Assembly: GCA_038277395.1 (NCBI GenBank)
Contig: CM076189.1
Span: 236,779,918 to 236,843,917, forward strand
DNA: 64,000 bases
Origin: Dryocosmus kuriphilus
Taxonomy: Eukaryota; Arthropoda; Insecta; Hymenoptera; Cynipidae
Direction: 5' to 3'
Position 1 is the first letter of the stretch, and every line of letters starts with the position of its first letter. The notes under the pieces were generated by a model. That model had not been told where the DNA came from. It ran no database searches and saw only the letters and a program-made list of their open reading frames with translations. A program made the translations under genes and the position numbers. This document shows positions 11,395-22,309 of this stretch, one piece after another.

Positions 11395-12059
11395 AACCTA
11401 GTTTACTTTATTGGCGGGCGGGGGCCCCCGATAGAAGTACCCCCTGGCGCTCAGACTATAAGTCCATTGTGCAACACACTTATAGGTCTACTCTTATTGG
11501 ACAATTCCAAACCTCTTAATTAAGCCTAGAATGTCGCCCACATTAAGCGTTGTAATGTCCCCAGATTCCATGAAATGATCCCCTGGCAACTGACGGAAAT
11601 GGGCACAGAACGTGCAGGGATGTCTCATCGTCTCTGCCGCATCTCCTGCACTCTTTTTTGGGACTAAATTCCATCTTGTGCTTGTGATAATTCAAATGGT
11701 TGTGCCCTGTGAGCACCTGAACCAATAGTCTTGTATCCTTCTTGGGTAACTTCAGGATCTTTTTGGCCCGGTCCATCCTGTACTCGTAGTCCAGGATGAC
11801 CTTAGCCTGTCGACATCCCTTAGTGTGTTCTCAGTACTCCCGATGCCTTTACCGGATCCAGTTTCTGATGGCCAATCCCATGCAACACGACGCTAGTCCC
11901 AGTATTGGTTTCGGGCCTATATATCTTTTTGTTACACCATTCTTTGCCAACTGGTCCGCGTTCTTATTCCCCTTGATCCCTTTGTGACCAGAGACCCACA
12001 TGAGGGTCAAGTTATTTTTCTATGCCAGTTGGTTTAAGGTTACGTTGCATTCCTAAACC

Positions 12060-12511
12060 AGTTTTATGTTATATCCGGTTTAGCAACTACAGTTAACGTC
12101 GCTTGGCTGTCCGAGCAGATGATCCGCCGGTCAGCCGCATTTTCCTCTATAAGTGTTTCAGCACAGCGAACTATAGATAAGGCCTTCCGCCTGAAAGACA
12201 GTGGCATGCTGTCCATGTGGGATTTCCATCTCCTTCCTTCCAGGCCTGTCAAAAATTCCTGCTCCTGTACCTCCTTCCCCTTGGGAGTCATCTGTATACC
12301 AGACTTCCCTTTGGGCTCGGAAATCTTCGATGAAATGGAAGCGTTTTGTTATTTTCTCTTGTCTCATTCCTAGAAATGGTATTGTGCTGATGTGCTCTGG
12401 GAGCCTTATGTGCTTACAATAGTCCCCCACGTCCATCTTTTTGTGTTTAGTAGGCGATCCATCGCTCGAGCCTCCCCGGCAGTTATCGCAACGTGTAGCG
12501 CTTCTTCGCAT
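12060..12511 (-). pseudogene. LINE RNase H domain, broken
   Basis: Overlapping minus-strand frames give 'WYTDDSQGEGGTGAG' (first RNase H Asp in Y-T-D), then 'TVFQAEGLI' (Glu of the Q-A-E block), then 'IICSDSQATL' (second Asp in S-D-S-Q). These are the three landmarks of LINE-type RNase H. The domain is split by frame changes between the first two blocks and the third. Confidence 0.85.
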
Positions 12512-13681
12512 ATCAAATAGGCTATGGCCGTTGGCCCTAAACCCTATATCAGTCCAAAAACTCTTCTGCGCATCTAAAAGGTTGTGATGAACCTTCTACA
12601 TTGCGCTTCCAGATACTTCGCCCATCATTAACCTCTTGCGACGGAATGCAGGAGCCTCGACCTTCGGTACTTCGTATTTTCTCGTGAAGATTACCAAGCT
12701 GGTCTTTCCGGGTTGACCGAGAGTCCTGAGCAATCGCATCAGAGCTCTACGATGAGCAACACTGACCTTGTGAGCCCCATCATTATGTCCAAATGAGTCC
12801 CCCTAATTAGGATTACAAAGACATCAGTAGTTCTCATTCAGAAGGAGAGATGACGACACACCCGCATCCCCGTGGCGCCACTCCCCTAACCTGGCCTTTG
12901 CGCCATCTGGTTTCCAGATGCGCCCTGCGTAGCATGCTTCTTATCCGGTTTACCAGCTGACTTGGCAACAGCGCCTTGAAGCCTCCCGACAGATGACTTC
13001 TGGGGGGATATTATTGAAAGCACCCTCTATCTCCAAGAAAGTGCCCACCGTGTATCCTCCTTGTTCAAGATGCTGCTCCACTTTTGTTACAGCGGCGTGG
13101 AGCGCAGTTTCTACCGAGCAGCTCGCCTGGAAGGCGTTCTACCGTCTGTGCGGCGGGAAGGTTACTAGCACATCATCCCTGATGTGTCTCTCAACCGGCT
13201 TCTCTACCGTCTTCAGGATGAAGGACTTCAAGCTTTGTAACCATCTTTCCCTGGTTTGGATAAAAAGACCACTTTGGCGTTCTTCCATGAACAGTTTCGT
13301 CAATGAGACGGCGACTCAGTCCATGCCCTTTTGTAAGAGCACTGGGTAGACACCATCCGCCTCTGGTAATTTACAGGGGCAGAAGGACTTAATGGCCCAT
13401 TCTGCCTTCCTACTATCAACGGTCTTTGCTGCAAATTGCCAGTCGGCCTTCTCCCTCCTCAAGCCCAAGCAATTCTCTTTCTGGTCGGTTTATTGGCGCT
13501 GAAAGCCTGGGAAGCGAATTTCCATCAGGCGATTCAGACTTGCTTCTTCGTCCTTTGCAAGCTCGCCAGTGTCGAACTTTATAAGTCCGAGTTGAGCCTC
13601 CGGTTCTTTCGCCAGGACCTTGCGAAGCCTCGCTGTGCTCGAGACGTCTTTCGTCTCCTCGCAGAAGCCAATCCAGTCATC

Positions 13682-14274
13682 TCATTTGTAAATTCTAATG
13701 TTTTCCTTGGAGCTAGTTTGAGCCTGTTTATATTTGTCCCAGACTGACGGAAGTTTAGTTTTGTTTGCCCTATTACACAACGCTCTAGTCTTTTTCCGGA
13801 GCCTCTCTAGATGATTGTTCCACCACTCGTCCCCTTTCCTAGATTTTATTGTGCTCATTGGGCAGTTGTTCTCATAAGATGCCATCACAGCCCTCAGCAA
13901 GAAATCCGCGGCATGCTCTAATTCATCTATGGTTCCATAACTCGTGAGAAACTCTACGAGACTGACATTGAATTCCTCCTTGAAGTCCCAATGTGTGTTC
14001 CTGGGGTTTCTGATCTTCGAAACCTCTGGTTTTCTTAAGGCCAAATGGAACAAAATTATTTGTGTTCTGAGAGAGACTCCTCGTCAAAGACTGTCCAGCC
14101 CGCTACCTTGCTCCTCAGTTCTTCTGAGCATAGAGTCAAGTCGAGAACATCACTCCTGTTTTTGTTCTGGAATGTGGGAGTATTATCACGATTAAATATC
14201 TCCAGCTCAATGCCAGCTAGATATTCTATTAAATCTCTACCTCTATCATTGATGTTCGTGCTCCCCCACACCAC
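13682..14274 (-). pseudogene. LINE endonuclease C-terminal part and linker
   Basis: Two open stretches (14274-14056 and 14053-13682) join with a small break near 14055. The first begins at a V/MWGS motif typical of the 'N-x-H-H-x-x-WG' block of LINE apurinic endonucleases. It continues with 'VLDLTLCSEEL', the D-x-T/D-L-T-x-C block, and ends at a 'SEHK' where 'SDHK' is usual. So the conserved Asp-His pair near the end of the nuclease carries a D-to-E change. The second part is the linker toward the RT. Confidence 0.8.
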
Positions 14275-14290
14275 ATCAAAATATCATTAG

Positions 14291-15432
14291 AAAGTACTAT
14301 CTTGTTTATCAAAAATTACTTGTACATTTTGTACCAAGATATTGCAAACATACGAAGCTAAAGACCGAATTTGTCTCCATGGTGCACACTATACTTTATG
14401 TAACAAAAGCATAATTTAAAAGTTTTGTGCTCCAACTACTATCATGTATCGCATAGGAAGTCAGCTCCAACAGAAGGAATTGAATAAGGTTACCTAATTA
14501 AAAGGAAGTGTCTACGCGTAACGAAAAAATCTGGTTATTTGGACCGATATTTCGGCACAAATAGCCCCTTTCCCTCTTTTCAGCTTTATTCGTACCGGAA
14601 AATTATGCCCACTTCGCGGGCACGTTCACGTCGCGCACTCCGCGAGCCGCTCGGATGATTTGATGAACGTTTGAGTTTGAAGAAGGTTCTCAAAGCACCT
14701 ACGGTTTTGGCGATTACACATCTCATTGCGATACTCGCGCTTCGCGCTCGACAATATGTATTAGGTTCTACAGACAGGTTAATATATGAAATATTGTAAT
14801 GAACATTTAAAGAAATTAATGATTAGAAAACGGGTTCATACCACGTTGGCCACCTCTGAATTCTATGCCGCGTTTGAAAAATAACGCTTTTGTTTCATAT
14901 TCGTAATACTTAAAACGATAAGTATTTTAAACGGCTAATTTTAAATAAAATAACGTTAGCTTGTTTTTACTTTTTCGTGATGATCGAAATAAACAGCCCT
15001 AGACCTAGGTATCATTTTGCTGTAAATCTTGCACTATTACATTAATATCTTGTTTTCATTATTCATAAAAGTTCTCTTAATTTTGATGAAAAGCATGACA
15101 CCATTTTTTCCAAAAAATAACACATATCTGCTAAAAATCATGATTATAACTTATGGATCCCTTAGAAAAAAATAATTTCATATTACCGAAAATGAACTAA
15201 CTTTTTAAATTTTTCTTTAATCGAAAAATTTCGTCGAGGTAATTTCTAAATGTATTTGATATCAACTAAAAATGTCGATTGAGTTTTTTTAGTCTAGTAG
15301 AAAAGTAGTTTTTGCTATTTAAAAAAAATTTTAATACTTAAAATCATGTAAGTTTTTTAATTTACATCGAATTTAAAAATGTTATTAAGATAATTATCAA
15401 GTCTTTTTGCCATCTACCAGAAACTTTGACAC
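14291..15432. other. No gene; contains a fragment of the 'cgcttcgcgctcg' repeat family
   Basis: AT-rich, except for 14600-14760. That part holds 'gcgcttcgcgctcg' and 'gcccacttcgcgggc' blocks resembling the satellite-like sequences at 53.8-54.5 kb and 62.8-64 kb. No coding region or RNA gene is supported. Confidence 0.45.
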
Positions 15433-15858
15433 AAAGGACCACGCAGAAAATTTACATAAAATGGCTTTCAGTGGATTTTGATTAAACTTTGTAAAATTGT
15501 AGTTCTCATCATCTCAATCAAAGGTGTGCATGGGCAAAAAGTCAAAAAATGGACAGTTTTCGAGTTACGGAGGGTTAAACATCGAACCATTGTAATAAAC
15601 TTAGGCCAATATCTTGAAAACTGCCGCTCAAAGAAAAAAATGATCCGCCATGGAATTTATTGCGCTCTGACGAACAAATGCAAAGGAAGTCATGACCTTA
15701 AGACACAGATCATTTTTCAAGGTCATTCAAGGTGAACTTGTCATTTTCTGCTAATATTCAGCCAATAAAGACAAGATATGGACAGGAAATCAATATATAG
15801 CCAATGAAGGCAAGATATGAGCATGAATTAGCCTTAGTCAATATCAAGACACTGAAGG

Positions 15859-16110
15859 CGATTGCTATCTGAATAGATATTCGCGTGACTACGGGGTAGT
15901 GTGTTACACTTGCTTGTGATATTCTTTTGTTCCTTCTCGTTGGCGATCGCTTTCAGAGTACATATTCGTGTGACTACGGGGCAGTGTGTTACACTTGCTT
16001 GTGATATTCTTTTGTTCCTTCTCGTCGGCGATCGCTTTCAGAGTACATATTCGTGTGACTACGGGCAGTGTGTTATACTTGCTTTTGATATTCTTTTGTT
16101 TCTTCTCTTT
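15859..16110. repeat. Three tandem copies of an 84-bp unit upstream of the transposon ORF
   Basis: Units begin near 15859, 15943 and 16027 at 'gcgatcgctttcagagta' or a variant. Each contains 'cgtgactacgg' and 'gtgtgttacacttgctt'. The first unit is the most diverged at its start. They end about 150 bp before the ORF start and could be a promoter or a transposase-binding array. Confidence 0.8.
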
Positions 16111-16256
16111 TAACCATGTTACTTCATTGATGACTATACGTTAGACCCGCTACGTTGTATAATCACAATCTTTCTTCATAACACTACTAGATTTTGTATA
16201 TTGAAACAATTCCTAATTAAATATTCACGTTCTATGATTGTCAATCTTTTATTATA

Positions 16257-17303
16257 ATGGCATTTAGAAATGTGTTACGTTTTTACGTTTGTGATGGACT
16301 ATTTGCTCCTCGTCTCATGACTCGAATCGACGGACATGAGAATGCTGTCAAAAGGGAAATCGCTATCCACAGGCGAGATGAATTTCAAAGACCGACATTG
16401 GAAGTTACACATCTGACAAAGATATGCACTATTTGCAATCAATCGATTCGTAAAGAAATCGCTGCCATGGAAGATGATCCCGCTTGCTTAAGACTGAATG
16501 TCTTAACGCAGACTAGCAGTAACAGTTGCCTTATCTGTAATGCCGCTGATAATATACAAAGATTATCAGTCGAATGCAAAGCAAATATACATCACGTTCC
16601 TAACCTAGGCGATTTTTGTCGGATAGCTGGAGCTATCATTAACAGGTACCATCCTGTAATTGTCCTGGAAGGAGCTGGTGTCGAAATGGTCAATGAATTA
16701 CTTAAAAAATCTAAGGCATCGAATGTCGTACAAGCACTGGTTGAGGCAGAAAACCTTAAGACAAAAAACGTACAGCGATGGGTTCAATTAGATGCAGGCC
16801 AATTATTAGGTTTCCCAGTCCTGACTCTTGAATTCTTAAAAAAACTCACAGTTGGGGTTTATCAGGTTCAACTCGCACCTTCCTACGTGCAAGACAAACT
16901 GCAAAGAGATAATGACGAAGAATTCCACATTGAGATGATACGAGGGGATAATCGAGTACCACAACCAGGATTCATAAGAATAAGAGTTTTTTCTCGATTT
17001 CGTAACGCGTCCAAGCATCAACTCTGGATTGCGTATAGACCGACCGGTGACGATGACATGCACTACGGTATGGCTGACGATGAAGAACTTACTCTTATAG
17101 AAGGATATTATTGTACATGCCAGTCAGGTGCTCGAACGCTAGGAACTTGTGCACATATAAGCAGTGTCATATGGTTCTTAGAGTATGCTCGCCATCAAGA
17201 AAGAATTCGTTATCCATCACAAAAACTGATTCAGACCATATCAGATGCGGGTAATCGATTACAACCAAGAGGTATTCAGTTACCAGAATTTGTTAACGTC
17301 TAG
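16257..17303 (+). CDS. Zinc-binding transposon protein lacking the DDE core (348 aa)
   Basis: An intact ORF from ATG to TAG, alone between long TIRs. Residues 57-121 hold Cys pairs ('CTIC' at 57-60, 'CLIC' at 91-94, later Cys at 107 and 121). Residues 283-303 hold a SWIM-like zinc motif CxC-x9-CxH ('CTC' at 286-288, 'CAH' at 298-300). The same CxC-x9-CxH spacing closes the transposase of the 33.3-40.3 kb element, and the flanking 'VFSRFRNASKHQLWIAY' block has its counterpart there. From about residue 115 ('NLGDFCRIAGAIIN') the sequence resembles the part that normally follows the nuclease. No DGT, DRGF or catalytic Glu block is present, so the DDE domain appears to have been deleted in frame. 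It could bind element DNA and act as a repressor or accessory factor, but that is inference. Confidence 0.75.
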   Translation: MAFRNVLRFYVCDGLFAPRLMTRIDGHENAVKREIAIHRRDEFQRPTLEVTHLTKICTICNQSIRKEIAAMEDDPACLRLNVLTQTSSNSCLICNAADNIQRLSVECKANIHHVPNLGDFCRIAGAIINRYHPVIVLEGAGVEMVNELLKKSKASNVVQALVEAENLKTKNVQRWVQLDAGQLLGFPVLTLEFLKKLTVGVYQVQLAPSYVQDKLQRDNDEEFHIEMIRGDNRVPQPGFIRIRVFSRFRNASKHQLWIAYRPTGDDDMHYGMADDEELTLIEGYYCTCQSGARTLGTCAHISSVIWFLEYARHQERIRYPSQKLIQTISDAGNRLQPRGIQLPEFVNV

Positions 17304-17735
17304 TTGTCTATCCTAACTTAATTGGCTAGATATTAACAACATCCTGCTCATATCTTGTCTTCATTGACTATATACTGATTTCCTGTCCATATCCTGTCTT
17401 TATTGGCTGAATATTAGCAAAAAATGACAAGTTCACCTTGAATGACCTTGAAAAATGATCTGTGTCTTAAGGTCATGACTTCCTTTGCATTTGTTCGTCA
17501 GAGCGCAATAACTTCCATGGAGGATCATTTTTTTCTTTGAGCGGCAGTTTTCAAGATATTGGCCTAAGTTTATTACAATGGTACGATGTTTAACCCTCCG
17601 TAACTCGAAAACTGTCCATTTTTTGACTTTTTGCCCATGCACACTTTTGATCGAGATGATGAGAACTACAATTTTACAAAGTTTAATCAAAATCCATTGA
17701 AAGCCATTTTATGTACATTTTCTGCGTGGTCCTTT

Positions 17736-18069
17736 CTGAAAACCATAAGAACATTTTTTTGAGAATTTTGAAAATGCTCTAAACTTTTTATCTTGGTCGT
17801 ATTAAGCTGATAACGAACTTAGCCTTACTTATGAGACTCTAAAAAAGTATATTGAAGGCTGATTCGTGTTGACTTTTCGGACTCTGTGAATCCTGAAACG
17901 TAAAGATCCGTTAAAGACTGGAGATCGATTTGGACGATTCCATCACATTCTCATGAATGAGAATGTAAAAATCCGACTATTTGTACCGAAATTTCGGTAT
18001 GCGTAGCCACGGACTAATTAAAATGGTAAAATTGAATGGTAATAATAAAGTTACTGAAAGTTACCATAA
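17736..18069. other. No recognisable gene
   Basis: Flank of the 2.3-kb transposon. No coding sequence or repeat structure recognised. Confidence 0.4.
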
Positions 18070-18370
18070 ATAACCGATCAATTTCCAAATGTTTCTTAAA
18101 ATTTCCAAATTTTAAAAAATTTTCTAAAAGTTTCTAAAATTTTCCAAAAATTACAAATATTGCAAAAGTTTCCAAAAATTTCTAAAAAATTTCAAAATTT
18201 TCAAAAATTTACAAAAATTTATGGTGTCCAAAAGTTTTCTTAAATTTCCCAAAATTTCCAAAAGTTTCAACAATTTTCCAAAAGTTCGAAAAATTCCAAA
18301 AGTTTCTAAAATTTCCAAAAATTTATAAAATTTCCATATTTCAAAAATTTCCAAATTTTCCAAAAAATGT
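18070..18370. repeat. Low-complexity 'tttccaaaa' repeat
   Basis: Roughly 300 bp of irregular tandem 'tttccaaaattt' and 'tttctaaaa' variants with a period of about 11-13 bp. The 100-codon minus-strand open frame across it is a by-product of the repeat. Confidence 0.8.
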
Positions 18371-18633
18371 TTTAAAAAAATACAATGTACGTACAATATT
18401 ACAATATTGTTTTGAGTACAATAATACATACGAGGCGAAAGTGGTGGGAGCAATATAAAACTGCTCCCACCACTGTACCACGAACAGCTACGAGTACTTT
18501 AGCGACTGAATAAAAGGGCACGAAAAATGCGTAAATCATGCTTGCGTTACATAAACATCTTTTTTTTCATAAGAACACATCCATGTCAAACTTTAGGCTG
18601 CATCTAGTGGTCCTAAAAAATTGACGAATAAAT

Positions 18634-19475
18634 CAGTGTTGCCGATCCGTGGGGAATTCCCCAAAACGTGGGGAATTTTATAAACAGGACAAATTGGGGA
18701 ATAATATTTATGGGGAATTGTGGGGAATTAAGCCATCAGCATTTTTTTCAATAAAAAAAATTTTGATAACAAAAAATGTATTATAATAAAAAAAAGTTTA
18801 TTCAAAACATTCAAAAACAATATTAATCTTCCCGCTCATTTTGCCATGCCAACCTTTCGTCGGTAAATAAAATGTCTTCATTTTCGACACCCTCTATTTC
18901 CTCTTCTTTTTGAGTATTAGAAGATTCTAATTCCTTTTCAAATGGCAACGAATGGCAAAGCACGAAGGTAAATTGTTTTTAAATATAAAATATTTCGTTA
19001 TCTCTTCCGTTTTCTAATGCGTCTGTAGAACGAGTATTTAGTAACTTAAAAAACATAAAAACTGATAGCAGGAATAAATTAAATACCGAAACTGTGACTG
19101 CCCTTATGATAACCAAGAATGGTATTTTAAAAAATGGTAGTTGCATTAAATTTGAACCAACCAAAAAAATGGTAAATTGTAAAATTCCGAAATAATTTAG
19201 ACTATTAAATTTTTAGAATAATTTCAATTTGTTTTGTAATATTTTTTATTATTCTTAAATAAAATTATTAATGTTTATCAACATCTTTATTTTATTTCTT
19301 TAAAGGGTATTATTATTTTTCGTTAAATTTAGTTTAAAAACAAAGTTTAATTTTAATTATCGCACTATTATAGAGAATGGGGAATGAGTGAGGATTTTTT
19401 AAACTACTAGTGGGGAATGTGGGGAATTTTAACTATGCATGTGGGGATGTGAGCTAAACGCTGACGGCAACACTG
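18634..19475 (+). mobile_element. hAT-type DNA transposon remnant (842 bp)
   Basis: Terminal inverted repeats read 'cagtgttgcc' at the left and 'ggcaacactg' at the right, typical for hAT. Both subterminal regions are rich in 'gtggggaat'. Flanks are 'cgaataaat' (18625-18633) and 'cgaataatt' (19476-19484), consistent with an 8-bp target duplication of type cgaataat with one extra base on the left. The interior keeps only a C-terminal transposase fragment, so the copy is an internally deleted derivative. Confidence 0.85.
18989..19195 (+). pseudogene. hAT transposase C-terminal dimerisation region fragment
   Basis: A plus-strand frame ending at TAA 19193-19195 reads 'LPFSNASVERVFSNLKNIKT' followed by 'RNKLNTETVTALM'. 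This is the hAT C-terminal dimerisation motif (SNAxVERxFS...RNxL). An upstream in-frame stop at 18986-18988 cuts it off, and the RNase-H-like catalytic domain is absent. On the opposite strand at about 18965-18833 an acidic coding-like stretch ('FEKELESSNTQKEEEIEG') ends in a stop. Its relation to the hAT protein is unclear. Confidence 0.8.
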
Positions 19476-20086
19476 CGAATAATTGACGGAGCTGGAAAGG
19501 GGAAGACTAACCAAACTTATGAAAAATATTTTACGACGCATCCCGAATTTTGGGACGACGAGACACTTCGAAAACTTTATGGTCTTTCAGAAACTCCTAA
19601 ATATTAATTTGTTTGAAAATTAAAAAATTGGTTTATTTTTTTCGAGAAACTGGCAAAATTAGGGGTTTGATAACATAGAAGGCTTTCTAAATAAGAGAAT
19701 CAATTTTTTTCGTCAAAATTTTTTTTGATTTTTGAAACCGTAGCCCGAAGTTTTGTTCATTTTGGTGAAATAAAGATGCTATTTTCGCTTTATTAAAAAA
19801 GAAATCTTTAAAGTTCGCGTTGGGCCATTTTTTGAAAAGAAAAGATAATTTTTTAGTTTTTGATTTTTTAAATTGAAATTGCTTTAATTTTATTAAAAAA
19901 TAAGCCTGCAATTTTAGAACAGACAATAAAATTTGTTTGAAATTTTTATTGACTAAAATAAACATTTCTTTTCCTGGAAATATAAACGTAGAATTTCATG
20001 TGCGGTACATGAAGGGTAATTTCAATGAAAATAAAATTTAACAAAGTACCTGGAAAGAAAAAAAATCATCAATTGCAATCACAATT
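19476..20086. other. No recognisable gene
   Basis: AT-rich stretch between the hAT remnant and the 4.7-kb element. The 92-codon minus-strand frame at 19687-19965 is Lys/Phe-rich low-complexity sequence with no motif. Confidence 0.4.
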
Positions 20087-20754
20087 ACACAGGCACACAA
20101 AAAAGGTGTACAGAGCCAAAAAAGGGACCTATATATCATTATATTCTTGACCTAGCATAGTCAAAATCTGCATTGATTGGAATTTTTTGCTTGAGAGTTT
20201 TTTTTTATTCGAGTTTGAATTTTAGTTTAGGTCAAATTATCCCAAGTAGGCCACCAGGAACGGAAAGTCGTCTTTTTCGCTGGGAAATGAATTTTCAAAT
20301 AGCCCTTATATTCAAAAGATTTCCCCAGGTTCTGGCTGCAGACAACGTTTTTTTCAAAAGTTATTAACAATGAAAATTTAATGTTTCAAAATGATCAACA
20401 TTTTTCTCGTGAACGGCTTTACGGATTTTGATGATGAATTTTTGTTTAAAAACGTACATTCTAGAAATATTTCTTCCGACTATGAAAGCTTTGATTTTTT
20501 AAAAATATCAATTGTTTTTAAACAAATTGAACTTTTTTTCTTTCAAAAGAAAAAAATTTTTGCCTGTTAATCTACATTTTTTCTGGAGAGAAATTCGAAA
20601 AGAAATACTAACTACTTTCTATTATTTCACGGAAAATAAGTTTTTTAGTGATGTATTAAGTAATAATTGGAATTTCATTTTGATATTAAAAAAAAAAAAC
20701 GGCTCAATATTTTTCAATGGTTGAACATTTATTTAAAAGTTTGGTTTATGACAT

Positions 20755-21841
20755 TTATTTATGAAAAATAATTTCGGTCAAATGACCACCACGGCTGACT
20801 TGGCAGTAGCCCATTCGGTCCACCCAATTTTTGAGTACATTTTCGATTGTTTCGGGCCTTATCTCAGCAATAGCAGCATGAATCTCGGTCTTGAGGTCTT
20901 GAATTGTTTCTGGAATGTTGGCGTAACATTTATCTTTCACCGCTCCCCAAAGATAATAGTCCAATGGTGTCAAATCGCAGCTTCTTGGTGGCCAATTCAC
21001 ATCACCATTTCTGCTGATTATTCGATTTCCGAAGATAGGGCGCAAAAGATCGATTGTGGCGTTCGCTGTATGGTACGTAAAGCCGTCCTGTTGAAGCCAA
21101 ATTTTATCCAAGTCTTCAGCTTCAATTTCGTCGAAGAACCAATCGGTCAACATTGCGCGTTAGCGCTCGCCATTGACGGTTACGGCGGCTCCTTCTTCAT
21201 TTTCGAAGAAAAATGGGCCGATGATGCCGCCAGACCAAAATCCGCACCAAAAAGTCATTCGTTGTGGGTGCATTGGCTTCTCTTCGGAGACATGCGGGTT
21301 TTCTGTGCCCCAGATGCGACAGTTTTGCTTATTAACATAACCACCGAGGTGGAAATGAGCTTCGTCCGAAAAGATGATTTTTCGGTAAAATTCGCTATCC
21401 TTGGCCAAACGATCTTCCGCCCAATTTGCGAACTATAGACGACTCGGATGGTCAATTGGCTTTAGCTGCTGCACCAATTGAACTTTATATGGCTTCATAG
21501 AAAGATCTTTACGCAAAATTCGCATCAAAGAAGTGCGTGGAATGTCCAGTTGTTGAGAACGACGACGAGTTGATGTTGATGGTTGTTCACGCACACTTTC
21601 AGCAATAGCAGCAATGTTTTCGATTAAGCGCACCGGACGAGTACGTACACGGATTGGTTTATCCACCAACATTCCAGTTTCACGAACTCGCTTCACGAAT
21701 TGATCCACAAATTGGGTTTTTGGAACATTTTTTTTTGTAAAATTTTTTCCCCAAATTTCTTACAGTTTGAGTAGAAGACTCACCACTTTGGAAATAAGTT
21801 CTTAATATTTCCCAACTTTCTTCAAGTGAATAGCGTTCCAT
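20755..21841 (-). pseudogene. DD41D mariner-like transposase, broken
   Basis: On the minus strand, from an ATG near 21841 to a stop at 20755-20757, the sequence reads as a mariner-superfamily transposase. An N-terminal HTH starts 'MERYSLEE', then comes a linker with 'RRRSQQLDIPRTSLMRIL'. The catalytic blocks are 'IIFSDEAHFHLGGYVNK', 'WLQQDGFTYHTAN' and 'DLTPLDYYLWG', with 41 residues between the second and third Asp, i.e. DD41D (the rosa-like group). Breaks: a frame change at an A run near 21730, an in-frame TAG near 21433 and an in-frame TAA near 21160. All three aspartates remain. The right terminal end is near 21950 ('tggaccaccctgtag'). No matching left end was found, so the 3' end may be truncated. 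Confidence 0.85.
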
Positions 21842-22018
21842 TTCGTAAATGTCAGAGTTTTTACGAAATATTTGTCACTTCCCGAAGGACATCTGACGTT
21901 TTTAAAGTGAAATAATCGGTAGTTCAAATTCCAAACACTAGATGGACCACCCTGTAGCTGTAAAAACACATAAGATAATTGAAACATAAGATGAGCGGGA
22001 TATAATTCTTATCAAGAG

Positions 22019-22213
22019 CACAGAAAAAACAAGTGTAATCTTTACCCTAATAGGGTAAAGTTTACCTCCAAGAAAAATTAACTTCATATGGGTAATGTTT
22101 ACCTACAACATTGAGTATGTCTACCGTATCAACTAAATGGTATCTTCCTTTGTTTTGATCCAACTTTACCCACTTGAATATTACCCGCAGCACTGTTTAC
22201 CCTTTTTTCTGTG
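22019..22213. mobile_element. Small MITE with CACAGAAAAAA ends
   Basis: The ends are 'cacagaaaaaa' (left) and 'ttttttctgtg' (right). The interior carries several 'gggtaaa' and 'tttaccc' blocks in both orientations, including the palindrome-like 'taccctaatagggta'. About 195 bp, non-coding. Confidence 0.6.
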
Positions 22214-22309
22214 AGATTCACGTCTTTTCTACAACCTCTGTGGGCTGTATATAGATTAGCTTAACTTTTATGAACTCTGCTGCTGTCGTGATCGCTAGGG
22301 TCCATGACA

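Larger units (their letters stand above)
11395..14290 (-). mobile_element. 5'-truncated LINE with RNase H (Jockey/I/LOA group), copy 1
   Basis: The minus strand reads, in order, the C-terminal part of an AP-type endonuclease (14274-13900), a linker with 'WWNNHLERLRKKT' (about 13830), a reverse transcriptase (about 13430-12600, heavily broken), an RNase H domain (about 12510-12060) and a C-terminal CxxC zinc knuckle (about 11670-11590). The N-terminal endonuclease and ORF1 are absent. The 3' end is at about 11395-11435 and matches the 3' end of the second copy at 59.4-62.3 kb. Many frameshifts and stops make it dead. The exact clade needs a tree; RNase H after the RT points to the I/LOA/Jockey side. 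Confidence 0.85.
15433..17735 (+). mobile_element. 2.3-kb DNA transposon with roughly 390-bp terminal inverted repeats
   Basis: The left arm (15433-about 15825) and right arm (about 17340-17735) are inverted copies starting 'aaaggaccacgcagaaaat'. The copy is so close that an 85-codon open frame appears in each arm, in mirror orientation (15478-15735 plus, 17433-17690 minus). The interior has three 84-bp tandem units and one intact plus-strand ORF. The encoded protein is related by its C-terminal CxCx9CxH domain to the transposase of the 33.3-40.3 kb element. Target duplications could not be fixed. Confidence 0.85.

Noticed and set aside
13436..13747. Plus-strand open frames across the LINE (also 12993-13349, 61074-61409)
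   Set aside because: Antisense of the broken LINE reading frames; no motif on the plus strand.
15478..15735. 85-codon ORF matched almost exactly by 17433-17690 on the other strand
   Set aside because: Both lie in the terminal inverted repeats; identity comes from the repeat, and there is no domain.
20761..21438. 225-codon plus-strand open frame
   Set aside because: Exact antisense of the DD41D transposase; the transposase frame carries the catalytic motifs.
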